14,632 nucleotides of DNA from an uncultured Prevotella sp. (GTDB taxonomy: Bacteria; Bacteroidota; Bacteroidia; Bacteroidales; Bacteroidaceae), in NCBI GenBank assembly GCA_947072805.1, contig CAMTJK010000052.1:1-14632 (forward strand), in the 5' to 3' direction. Below the pieces are notes generated by a model, which made no database searches, had not been told where the DNA came from, and was given only the letters and a program-made list of their open reading frames with translations. How positions within the stretch are numbered: the first letter of the stretch is position 1; the number at the start of each line of letters is the position of its first letter. Shown here piece after piece: positions 7,690 through 14,537 of this stretch. Made by a program: the position numbers and the translations under genes.

Positions 7690-7799
7690 AAGCGAAATAA
7701 CCTTGCGGAATAAGCGAAATAACCTTGTGGAATAATAGAAAAAGCGTTGTGAAATAATAGAAAAAGCGTTGCGGAATAGTTGGGATGGCGTTGCGAAAT
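7690..7799. repeat. Five tandem 22-bp repeats
   Basis: Five units of exactly 22 bases start at 7690, 7712, 7734, 7756 and 7778. Units 1 and 2 differ at one base and units 3 and 4 at two. Unit 5 is more diverged. The conserved part is the 3' half, roughly CNTTGYGRAAT. Twenty-two bases is about two turns of the helix, so each unit would present the same face to a protein. The period is not a multiple of three, which argues against a protein repeat. The array lies 213 bases or more upstream of the kinase -7 box. Confidence 0.9.
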
Positions 7800-7808
7800 A
7801 AGTGATAG

Positions 7809-7843
7809 AAAAAACTCCCGCAGCGTTTTGTTTCGTGCGGGAG
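7809..7843 (-). terminator. Rho-independent terminator of the AICAR transformylase unit
   Basis: On the minus strand CTCCCGCA (7843-7836) and TGCGGGAG (7822-7815) form an 8-bp GC-rich stem with a 13-base loop, followed at once by six T (7814-7809). It lies 32 bases beyond the stop of the small basic protein gene, the expected place for the end of that transcript. Confidence 0.92.
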
Positions 7844-7875
7844 ATTGTTTGCGCCATTTGTTATTGTCCTGGCGG

Positions 7876-8061
7876 TTACTTGTGTCGGTTGGCTCTTTGT
7901 TCGCGATACTTGGCTTTCTGTTTTGCCGAGCCGCTGCCGTGAGCTCCGGTGATGTATTTCTTTTTCTTTGCCTTTGTTTTCACTTTGCCGTTACCCTTGT
8001 CTTCTTTTCTGGCAGGGTGGAATACTATTCCGCCACCGGCTATTATGTCGTCGATGTCCAT
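7876..8061 (-). CDS. Small basic protein of unknown function
   Basis: This 61-residue protein begins MDIDDIIAGGGIVFHPARK and continues as a lysine- and arginine-rich tail (KVKTKAKKKKY, then KQKAKYREQRANRHK). It is soluble in appearance, with no signal peptide or membrane segment. The tail suggests nucleic acid or ribosome contact, but that is only inferred from charge. Support for a real gene is its position. It starts 31 nt after the stop of the AICAR transformylase gene on the same strand and ends 32 nt before a clear terminator. The overlapping frames here are antisense or shifted versions of the neighbours. I do not recognise a family. Confidence 0.68.
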   Translation of the reverse strand: MDIDDIIAGGGIVFHPARKEDKGNGKVKTKAKKKKYITGAHGSGSAKQKAKYREQRANRHK

Positions 8062-8092
8062 AGTATCGATGTTGTGATATGGGTTATCGTTA

Positions 8093-9274
8093 TCAGTGGT
8101 GGAATAGTCTTACGCCGGTAAATGCCATGGCGATGTCGTACTTGTCGCAGGTTTCTATCACGTTGTCGTCGCGTACGGAGCCACCTGCCTGTGCTATGTA
8201 CTTCACACCGCTCTTGTGTGCTCTTTCTATATTGTCGCCGAAGGGGAAGAAGGCATCGCTTCCCAGAGCCACTTCCGTGTTTTTGGCTATCCATTCCTTC
8301 TTTTCTTCGCGTGTGAGCACGTCGGGGCGTACTTTGAAGAACTGTTGCCAGGTGCCCTCTCTCAGCACGTCGTCGTAGTCGTCGCTGATATATACGTCGA
8401 TGGTATTGTCGCGGTCGGCGCGTCTTATGCCGTCGATGAACGGCAGTTGCATCACCTTCGGGTGCTGTCTTAGCCACCAGATGTCGGCTTTCGAGCCTGC
8501 CAGCCTTGTGCAGTGTATGCGGCTCTGCTGTCCGGCGCCTATTCCTATGGCCTGTCCGTCCTTTACGTAGCACACGGAGTTGCTTTGTGTATATTTGAGA
8601 GTGATGAGTGCGATGATGAGATCGCGGCGCGCGTTGTCGGTAAAGGTCTTGTTGCGTGTCGGGATGTTCTCGAACAGTGCCGCGTCGCTAAGGTCTATCT
8701 CGTTGCGCCCTTGTTCGAAGGTTACACCGAACACCTGTTTGCGCTCCACGGGTTCCGGTTTGTAGTCGGCATCAATCTTTATCACGTTGTATGTACCCTT
8801 GCGTTTGGCTTTCAGAATCTCTATTGCTTCGGGCGTATAGTCGGGTGCAATTACGCCGTCGCTCACTTCGCGTTTGATTAGTGTTGCTGTGGCTGCGTCG
8901 CAAGTGTCGCTGAGTGCCACGAAGTCGCCGTAGCTGCTCATGCGGTCGGCGCCGCGTGCCCTTGCGTAGGCGCATGCTATTGGCGAGAGCTCGATGTTGA
9001 GGTCGTCTACGAAGTAGATGTGCTTCAGAGTGTCGCTCAAGGGCAGTCCTACAGCCGCTCCTGCCGGCGATACGTGTTTGAACGAGGCTGCTGCCGGCAG
9101 TCCGGTGGCGGCTTTCAGTTCTTTCACGAGTTGCCAGGAGTTGAGTGCATCAAGGAAATTGATGTACCCGGGTCGTCCGTTAATCACTTCAATTGGTAGT
9201 TCGCCTTCTGTCATGAATATACGTGAAGGCTTTTGGTTCGGATTGCATCCGTACTTCAGTGCTAATTCTTTCAT
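8093..9274 (-). CDS. AICAR formyltransferase, stand-alone (PurH C-terminal domain only)
   Basis: This 393-residue protein matches the AICAR transformylase half of PurH, which moves the formyl group of 10-formyltetrahydrofolate to AICAR to give FAICAR in purine synthesis. Visible family blocks are YGCNPNQKPSRIF (8-20), GYINFLDALNSWQLVKEL (36-53), the catalytic Lys66-His67 pair in ASFKHVSPAGAA, GIGAGQQSR, GSDAFFPFGDNIE, IAQAGGSVRDD and the terminal FTGVRLFHH. The MGS-like IMP cyclohydrolase domain that forms the first 200 residues of ordinary PurH is absent. ATG 9274 is preceded by a promoter rather than coding sequence, so this is not a truncation by the window. A full PurH or a separate cyclohydrolase must lie elsewhere. 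It heads a transcript that also carries the small basic protein. Confidence 0.92.
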   Translation of the reverse strand: MKELALKYGCNPNQKPSRIFMTEGELPIEVINGRPGYINFLDALNSWQLVKELKAATGLPAAASFKHVSPAGAAVGLPLSDTLKHIYFVDDLNIELSPIACAYARARGADRMSSYGDFVALSDTCDAATATLIKREVSDGVIAPDYTPEAIEILKAKRKGTYNVIKIDADYKPEPVERKQVFGVTFEQGRNEIDLSDAALFENIPTRNKTFTDNARRDLIIALITLKYTQSNSVCYVKDGQAIGIGAGQQSRIHCTRLAGSKADIWWLRQHPKVMQLPFIDGIRRADRDNTIDVYISDDYDDVLREGTWQQFFKVRPDVLTREEKKEWIAKNTEVALGSDAFFPFGDNIERAHKSGVKYIAQAGGSVRDDNVIETCDKYDIAMAFTGVRLFHH

Positions 9275-9309
9275 ACGATATTATGGGAGAATAAACGTTA
9301 TCGTGTCCG

Positions 9310-9341
9310 CAAAGTTAATCTTTTTTCATGATATATGCAAG
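9310..9341 (-). promoter_or_regulatory. Promoter for the AICAR transformylase gene
   Basis: On the minus strand TAACTTTG (9317-9310) is a good -7 box. A CTTG (9341-9338) lies 20 bases upstream of it, near the expected -33 position. The start site would be near 9303, giving a leader of about 29 nt to the ATG at 9274. Confidence 0.65.
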
Positions 9342-9399
9342 CCGTCCTGCCTAAAACGCGTTGTGGCGGCTGTGTTTGTAGGCTTTCATATATTCTTTT

Positions 9400-9471
9400 A
9401 CCTTATTATATATATGCTGCAGGCTTCTTCTGTATATAAATAATTAAGGTGTAGCATATATATAATAAGGT
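9400..9471. repeat. AT-rich 18-bp inverted repeat
   Basis: Positions 9400-9417 (ACCTTATTATATATATGC) are the exact reverse complement of 9454-9471, separated by 36 bases. A degenerate third copy in the minus orientation lies in the spacer at about 9431-9450 (TATATAAATAATTAAGGT on the plus strand). It sits between the sir2 stop and the AICAR transformylase promoter. It may help end sir2 transcription, but it is AT-rich and lacks the GC stem of a classical terminator. Confidence 0.8.
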
Positions 9472-9497
9472 GTATGTGTTTTGTTTCCGCATTTGTT

Positions 9498-10196
9498 TCA
9501 CATCAGGATGTCCGTGAGTTCCTTCATTCCCTGCGAGGCTCCTTTCATGATATGCGTGAGGTTGTCTATGCCGTGTGTGTCTACGGCGTTGGGATCGATG
9601 AGATAGATGGGCGTGCCCGGTCTTACGTATCTTACGAGTCCTGCTGCCGGATAGACGTTAAGCGATGTACCTATGATGATGAAGATATCAGCCTGTTGCG
9701 CTTCTTGTGCCGCTGCGCTTATCATAGGCACTCCTTCGCCGAAGAACACTATGAAGGGGCGTAGCAGCGAGCCGTCGCCAGCCTTTGTGCCCGGTGTCAC
9801 CTCGCAGTTGTCGGCATTGAGTGTCTGCTGGAATCGTGTGTCGTCGGGGTCGTTGCTCGAGCATACTTTCATCAGTTCTCCATGCAGATGAATAACGTTT
9901 GTTGAGCCTGCCTGTTCGTGCAGGTTGTCTACGTTTTGCGTTACCACCGTCACCTTGTACTTTTCCTCAAGCTTTGCCACGAGGCGGTGCCCTTCGTTAG
10001 GTTTGGCGTCGAGCAGTTTGCGCCTCAGCATGTTGTAGAAGTTTGTCACCAGCGTCGGGTTGGCGAGCCATCCCTCATGCGATGCCACCTGCTGTACGGG
10101 ATAGTTCTCCCATAGTCCGTCGGCATCTCTGAACGTTTTCAGTCCGCTTTCCACCGACATTCCTGCGCCTGTCAGCAGCACTATTTTTTTCATCAT
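9498..10196 (-). CDS. Sir2 family NAD-dependent protein deacylase (CobB/SIRT5-like)
   Basis: This 232-residue sirtuin removes acyl groups from protein lysines using NAD+. The NAD-binding segment GAGMSVESGLKTFRD is at 10-24, TQNVDNLHEQAG at 86-97, catalytic His105 in HLHGE, FGEGVP at 152-157 and GTSLNVYPAAG at 176-186. The class III pair Tyr-x-x-Arg, which in CobB and SIRT5 recognises succinyl groups, appears as Tyr54-Asn-Met-Leu57, so the arginine is missing. Only two cysteines (112 and 131) stand in the region of the usual four-cysteine zinc ribbon. A frame extension to a GTG at 10268 exists, but a strong Shine-Dalgarno sequence fixes the start at 10196. It is the last gene of the minus-strand run after sufE. 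Confidence 0.92.
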   Translation of the reverse strand: MMKKIVLLTGAGMSVESGLKTFRDADGLWENYPVQQVASHEGWLANPTLVTNFYNMLRRKLLDAKPNEGHRLVAKLEEKYKVTVVTQNVDNLHEQAGSTNVIHLHGELMKVCSSNDPDDTRFQQTLNADNCEVTPGTKAGDGSLLRPFIVFFGEGVPMISAAAQEAQQADIFIIIGTSLNVYPAAGLVRYVRPGTPIYLIDPNAVDTHGIDNLTHIMKGASQGMKELTDILM

Positions 10197-10202
10197 TTCT
10201 TT

Positions 10203-10208
10203 CCTCCC
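10203..10208 (-). promoter_or_regulatory. Shine-Dalgarno sequence deciding the sir2 start
   Basis: The minus strand reads GGGAGG six bases before the ATG at 10196 and nine bases before a second ATG at 10193. Such a motif is rare in this group, where most genes lack one, and it supports the shorter protein over the GTG extension at 10268. Confidence 0.75.
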
Positions 10209-10292
10209 TTTATTTTTTATGTCAAACGAGCCGTTTTGTTTTCCTTTTGTCCGTCGGCGGCTTATCACTTCCGTTTTCTTTTGTCTGAAGAG

Positions 10293-10718
10293 TCAGGCCC
10301 CTTGCTTTGCCTTGAATGCCAGGGCGTACATTCTCATCTGTTTCACCATGGCGAGCAGTCCGTTGCTTCGTGTCGGGCTCAGATGTTCTTTCAGTCCTAT
10401 GCGTTCTATGAAGTATAGGTCGGCGTTCAGTATGTCGTCGGGTGTGTGTCCGCTTAGCACGCGTATGAGCAGTGCCACTATGCCTTTCACTATCAGCGCG
10501 TCGCTTTCCGCCTTGAAGTCTATCACCCCGTCGTTCCAGTCGGCTTGCAGCCATACGCGGCTCTGGCATCCGTCAATGAGGTTGCTTTCCACCTTATAGC
10601 GTTCTTCGAGCGGTTCCTGTTCGTTGCCGAGGTCTATGAGCAGTTGGTATTTGTCCATCCAGTCGGTGAAATCAGAGAACTCTTCGATGATTTCGTCTTG
10701 CAGTTCGTTAATTGTCAT
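10293..10718 (-). CDS. sufE: SufE family Fe-S cluster assembly sulfur acceptor
   Basis: SufE accepts the persulfide sulfur from the cysteine desulfurase SufS and passes it to the SufBCD scaffold in cytoplasmic Fe-S cluster assembly. The 141-residue length is normal. The sulfur-carrying cysteine is Cys51 in NLIDGCQSRVW, at the same number as in E. coli SufE. The later segments KGIVALLIRVLSGHTPDDIL and LSPTRSNGLLAMVKQM match conserved family blocks. No sufS or sufBCD lies nearby. The gene is separated by 62 nt from the upstream U32 gene and by 96 nt from downstream sir2. The upstream neighbour carries likely cluster-ligand cysteines, so a shared Fe-S theme is plausible but inferred. Confidence 0.95.
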   Translation of the reverse strand: MTINELQDEIIEEFSDFTDWMDKYQLLIDLGNEQEPLEERYKVESNLIDGCQSRVWLQADWNDGVIDFKAESDALIVKGIVALLIRVLSGHTPDDILNADLYFIERIGLKEHLSPTRSNGLLAMVKQMRMYALAFKAKQGA

Positions 10719-10780
10719 GATATGTAAATGGTTTTATTGTCTTGTCGTCGTTACTTTGCGTGTAGTGTTGTGTGTCGTTG

Positions 10781-12016
10781 TCATCCGGCCAGTTCTATTT
10801 TGAAGAGTTTGTCGCTCGGTCTTACCTTTTCCGGCACGGCTATGCTTATGCGTGTGCCTTTGCGTGCCTTGTCCACGGGTCCGTTGTTGCCGTGTATCTC
10901 TGTAGGTGTAACGTAGAGTGCTCCCGTTGTAGGTCCTGTGATGAGCAGTTTTTCTCCCGGCAGGAATTCAGCCGCCTCTACGGTAAATTCCGCCACTCCG
11001 AGTTTGCTGAAGTACTTTACTCCCTTGCCCACGTACACCTTTCTTTCTGTGGCGCATGAGCCGTAGTTTCTGTTCCATTCGCCGAGTCGTTGTCCCTGGT
11101 AGTATCCGTCCCAGAATCCGCGGTTGAATACTGTTGCCAGTTGTGCGTCCCAGGCGTCCTTTTTCTCCTCGGTAAACGAGCCGTCGAGCACGCTCTGTAT
11201 AGCCTCGCGGTAGCATTTCACCACTGTCAGCACGTATTCCGGTCCACGTGCCCGTCCTTCTATCTTGAACACCCTTACTCCGGCGTTCATCATTCTGTCT
11301 ATGAATCTCACCGTTTTCAGGTCTTTCGGGCTCATTATGTATTTGTTGTCTATGGCGAGCTGTGCTCCCGTCTCGTTGTCGGTGACGGTATATGAGCGTC
11401 GGCAAATCTGCACGCAGCTGCCCCGGTTGGCACTTCGGTCGGCTTCGTGCAGGCTCATGTAGCATTTTCCGCTTATTGCCATGCAGAGTGCGCCGTGGCA
11501 GAACATCTCTATGCGCACTTTGTTTCCGCTCGGACCGCAGATGTTTTCGTTTTCTATTGCTCGGTATATGTCGGCAACCTGTTCCATGTTCAGTTCGCGT
11601 GCCAGCACCACCACGTCGGCAAATTGCGCGTAGAAGCGCAGTGCCTCCACGTTCGATATGTTGAGTTGTGTGGACAGGTGTACCTCCATTCCCACTTTCC
11701 GGCAGTACATCATCACCGCCACGTCGCTTGCTATCACCGCCGATATTCCTGCTGCGGCAGCCGCGTCGATGATGTCTCTCATGGCGTTGAGGTCTTCGCC
11801 ATATATTATTGTGTTTACGGTGAGATAGGTTTTTATGCCGTGGGCGGTGCAGGTCTCCGCAATCTCTTTCAGGTCATCCACGGTGAATGTGCTTGCCGAG
11901 TGTGCTCTCATGTTGAGCTGTCCTATGCCGAAGTACACCGAGCCTGCGCCAGCCTTTATTGCGGCGGCGAGACAGTCGCGTGAGCCCACGGGCGCCATTA
12001 TTTCAAATTCGTTCAT
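10781..12016 (-). CDS. Peptidase U32 family protein, TrhP (YegQ)-like tRNA hydroxylation factor
   Basis: This 411-residue protein carries the U32 signature, here EMFCHGALCMAISGKCYMS at 170-188. The old peptidase label rests on little. E. coli TrhP (YegQ) is now known to hydroxylate wobble uridine 34 in tRNA using prephenate, and related RlhA modifies 23S rRNA. Cysteines 178, 185, 201 and 205 (CVQIC) are spaced as expected for the cluster or catalytic cysteines of the family. The C-terminal 80 residues (VGKGVKYFSKLGVAEF onward) look like the small beta-barrel found in TrhP. The length fits TrhP better than the longer RlhA. The gene starts 37 nt after the M6 protease stop and is followed by sufE after 62 nt. 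The family is sure; assignment to TrhP rather than a paralogue is moderate. Confidence 0.92.
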   Translation of the reverse strand: MNEFEIMAPVGSRDCLAAAIKAGAGSVYFGIGQLNMRAHSASTFTVDDLKEIAETCTAHGIKTYLTVNTIIYGEDLNAMRDIIDAAAAAGISAVIASDVAVMMYCRKVGMEVHLSTQLNISNVEALRFYAQFADVVVLARELNMEQVADIYRAIENENICGPSGNKVRIEMFCHGALCMAISGKCYMSLHEADRSANRGSCVQICRRSYTVTDNETGAQLAIDNKYIMSPKDLKTVRFIDRMMNAGVRVFKIEGRARGPEYVLTVVKCYREAIQSVLDGSFTEEKKDAWDAQLATVFNRGFWDGYYQGQRLGEWNRNYGSCATERKVYVGKGVKYFSKLGVAEFTVEAAEFLPGEKLLITGPTTGALYVTPTEIHGNNGPVDKARKGTRISIAVPEKVRPSDKLFKIELAG

Positions 12017-12053
12017 TATGTTGCTTTGTCGTTTTTCCGGCAGGTTGTAGGAG

Positions 12054-14171
12054 TTATGGTCTTACCGTTATTTTCTGCGTGTTGTTTCCCGCTTTCACTA
12101 TGTAGATGCCCGGAGCGAGCATGAACGATGAGCTTCCCACGGCACCTTTTCTGTAGTGCAGTCTTCGTCCTGCCATGTCGCACACCATTATGTCGGCGGC
12201 GCTGCAGGTACTGATGGTTATGCAGTGTCCGTTCGCCTTTATATCGGGCTCTTCTGTGTTTATGGCAGGCTTTATGCCGAGTGCCGGGTCGGCGGTGACA
12301 ACCTCCACTTCGTTCGATTCGTCAGAGAAGTAGTCTCCCTTCATGGCCTGCACCACGTAGTAGTATGTAGTGTTGTTCTCCAGTCCGGTCACGGTAGCTT
12401 CGTTTGCGAGTGTCACCACCTTTGCCAGGTAGTCGCTCAGGTATAGGCGGCTGCCGTCCTCCTTTTTTGTGTACACTTTAAGCAGTATGTCGGCAGTGCT
12501 GTCCGGTGCATACCAGTGTGCCTTGAACGAGGTCTTGTCTACGTCCGAAGACTCGTCAGCCACCAGAGAGTCCAGCTTGTTAGCGGCGCCTCCGCGGAAG
12601 CTGAATGTTATCAGCTTGTTCTGTTCTGTTATTCCGGTGATGGGCGCGTAGAGAGCCTTGTTGCTCCACGAGCGCATGGAGGGAGTGGTGTTGTCGGTAA
12701 ACATGGTGATTCCGGAGAGTCCGGGGAAGGGGTTGCCATACTTGATGATAATGCTCTGTTTGTTGTCTGCCTCCACGAGGTCTATATATTGTTTGTCCAC
12801 GTTCACCGTGTTATAAAGCCATATATCGCTGTCGTAGTCGATGTGCCACACCAGCATGCCGTGCCATGGCAAGTACTTGTCCCATTCTTCCGTCTGGCGG
12901 TTTTCGAGCAGATAAAACTCATTGTCCCTTTCCGTTGGTATGATGTACACTTCGTCGTTGAGGCTTTCCGACGAATAGTGCGACAGTGTCACGTCGCACG
13001 GGTTGGTCAGCACCTTGGGCTGTGCCCATCCGAGGCAGTAGCGTTCATAGCCGCTGTAGCAGGGCGGCGTATGGCTGTTGTTGTTGTAAGAGCCTTGGTC
13101 CATTACATCCCATGTTCCCGGTGTTACTGCGGAGGTGTACGATGTGGAGTACAGGTCGGGCAATCCCAGCACGTGTCCGAACTCATGGCAGAAGGCTCCT
13201 ATGCCGTCGAGGTTATAGCCTGTGCCTCTCGAGAGTTCGTTGGATGTGGCGTAGTGGTTGAGCAGTTTGCCGTCGAAGAAGTGTCGCTCTCTTGCTCCGT
13301 TGTACACGTCCCATGAGTGCGGCCATACCGAATCCTCCGGACCGCCGTCGGCCTCGCCGTAGCCGGCGTAGAAGACGTACACGTTGTCGATGCTGCCGTC
13401 GCCGTCGGTATCATACACCGAGAAGTCTATCTCGTCGTCGAGCAGTTGGCATGCCTCCACAGCCATCTTGTGCGCGTACTTTTCGTCCTCATCGTTGCTG
13501 CCGTAGTAACTCATCGGGTGCGACAGTGTCACCGGACCGTACACGTCGAACTGCGGTGTGAACTTTCCGTTGGAGCACATCCTGAAGTATTCGGATATTG
13601 AGCCGGTGGCCCCGTCCACGTTGAAGCCCTCCTTGTTGCACATGTCGTTGAACAACTGTTGCGGATTCTCTTTGGTAAACTTCACGTCGGTATATTCCAC
13701 GAGCACCACGAGGCTTCGCGGACTTCCCGATGTGGGATATGTGTTGGTGAGCATATCCTTGCCTGCCACCGTTGTCGGTGCCGTAGCGTACCGTCTGGTC
13801 TTTAGCCGCAATGACAGATCGTATGCCGTGCGCACGGTCTCCCTGTCTATCGTTGTCAGAAACTGTCTTTCAGCCTCTGTGCGCAGTTCGGCGTTATGAG
13901 CTTTCATGCTGCCTGCCACCAGCTTCATGCTTCCGTCGGTCACGGCATAGCGGAACGAGCCGTCGGCATGTCTCATCAGCATGTAGCCGTCAGCAGAGCG
14001 GTAGAAGTGTGCGTTCTCGTCGCCGCAAAGTTCCACCATTATAGTGCCGCCGTCGCCGTCGGGATAAGCCCTAAGACCGGGCTTTGCAGGCACAGCCCAC
14101 ACCGTATGTGCCGTAAAAAGTACGAGTGCGAGAAGCGCTAAAATCTTCTTTATCTCGTAAGGTTTCTTCAT
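12054..14171 (-). CDS. Secreted M6 family metalloprotease with Fn3 and T9SS-like tail
   Basis: This 705-residue protein is a probable exported zinc protease. Residues 1-26 are a signal peptide ending TVWA before VPAKPG. The catalytic domain spans about 130-530. Its zinc motif is CHEFGHVLGLPDLY, with His329, Glu330, His333 and likely third ligand Asp339, and WDVMDQGSY places the Met-turn at 357. DTDGDGSIDN (254-263) looks like a calcium loop. Residues about 535-627 resemble a fibronectin type III domain (TVTGLENNTTYYYVV). The last 65 residues (IYIVKAGNNTQKITVRP) resemble a type IX secretion C-terminal sorting domain, predicting surface display or release. M6 relatives such as immune inhibitor A degrade host proteins, but the substrate here is unknown. 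It heads the minus-strand run ending in sir2. Confidence 0.94.
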   Translation of the reverse strand: MKKPYEIKKILALLALVLFTAHTVWAVPAKPGLRAYPDGDGGTIMVELCGDENAHFYRSADGYMLMRHADGSFRYAVTDGSMKLVAGSMKAHNAELRTEAERQFLTTIDRETVRTAYDLSLRLKTRRYATAPTTVAGKDMLTNTYPTSGSPRSLVVLVEYTDVKFTKENPQQLFNDMCNKEGFNVDGATGSISEYFRMCSNGKFTPQFDVYGPVTLSHPMSYYGSNDEDEKYAHKMAVEACQLLDDEIDFSVYDTDGDGSIDNVYVFYAGYGEADGGPEDSVWPHSWDVYNGARERHFFDGKLLNHYATSNELSRGTGYNLDGIGAFCHEFGHVLGLPDLYSTSYTSAVTPGTWDVMDQGSYNNNSHTPPCYSGYERYCLGWAQPKVLTNPCDVTLSHYSSESLNDEVYIIPTERDNEFYLLENRQTEEWDKYLPWHGMLVWHIDYDSDIWLYNTVNVDKQYIDLVEADNKQSIIIKYGNPFPGLSGITMFTDNTTPSMRSWSNKALYAPITGITEQNKLITFSFRGGAANKLDSLVADESSDVDKTSFKAHWYAPDSTADILLKVYTKKEDGSRLYLSDYLAKVVTLANEATVTGLENNTTYYYVVQAMKGDYFSDESNEVEVVTADPALGIKPAINTEEPDIKANGHCITISTCSAADIMVCDMAGRRLHYRKGAVGSSSFMLAPGIYIVKAGNNTQKITVRP

Positions 14172-14223
14172 ACAGTTAAGAATAATATTAGTTCAATTGA
14201 TGTTTCATACAATCTTTATCATG

Positions 14224-14231
14224 CAAAAGTA
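14224..14231 (-). promoter_or_regulatory. -7 box for the M6 protease gene
   Basis: The minus strand reads TACTTTTG, identical to the nadK and pdxJ boxes, 52 bases upstream of the ATG at 14171. The -33 position has no clear TTTG. Confidence 0.55.
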
Positions 14232-14482
14232 TTGTTTTTTTTCCTATTACCATTTAAAATGCGCAACTTTTCTGTCCGTTTTGCAGCACAGACGTGGGTA
14301 TTTTCCTATTATTTGCCGTATATTATAATGTATAGACAAGCTAAATGGCTTCAATCACTGCCATTTCTGTATGTGATTTGGGTTAATGACTTATGCTTCT
14401 CGCGTTGGAGTAGCAATGAGAAGGACAAGACTGCGCTTTGGAAACGGATGCAGCCGTGTACTACCGCCGGAAAGAGCCTCGC
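14232..14482. other. Gene-free leader upstream of the M6 protease
   Basis: I see no convincing gene. Two short inverted repeats overlap: AAATGGC (14343-14349) with GCCATTT (14360-14366), and AATCAC (14353-14358) with GTGATT (14373-14378). They cannot form together. With the repeat arm and the right edge, 461 bases separate the M6 start from the window end. Confidence 0.5.
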
Positions 14483-14537
14483 GTAACTGCACTTAATGAA
14501 AGTTAATTTGTAAAGATATTTGGTCGAATTTAACATT
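14483..14537. repeat. Right arm of the long inverted repeat (partner 1-55)
   Basis: This is the reverse complement of positions 1-55 with one mismatch at 14527. The arm begins GTAACTGCACTTAATGAAAG on the plus strand. Ninety-five bases of the outward flank are visible beyond it, while the flank of the left arm is outside the window. The inward flanks of the two arms are unrelated, so the identity ends at GTAAC. Confidence 0.93.

Noticed and set aside
7567..7857. 96-residue minus-strand frame across the 22-bp repeats
   Set aside because: It begins upstream of a clear Rho-independent terminator and runs through a tandem repeat whose period is not a multiple of three. The composition is unlike a protein and there is no promoter.
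8043..8573. 176-residue minus-strand frame overlapping the end of the AICAR transformylase and the small basic gene
   Set aside because: It is a +1/+2 shifted reading of the transformylase, extremely Arg- and His-rich, and lacks family features.
10197..10268. N-terminal extension of Sir2 from GTG 10268
   Set aside because: The extension is basic and unlike the family, and a Shine-Dalgarno sequence lies just before ATG 10196.
10756..10764. TTACTTTG near 10750 as a promoter for sufE
   Set aside because: It is on the plus strand, opposite to sufE, and does not fit TAnnTTTG because the second base is T.
12516..13316. 266-residue plus-strand frame inside the M6 protease gene
   Set aside because: It is antisense to the catalytic domain with the intact HEFGH motif and shows no recognisable domain.
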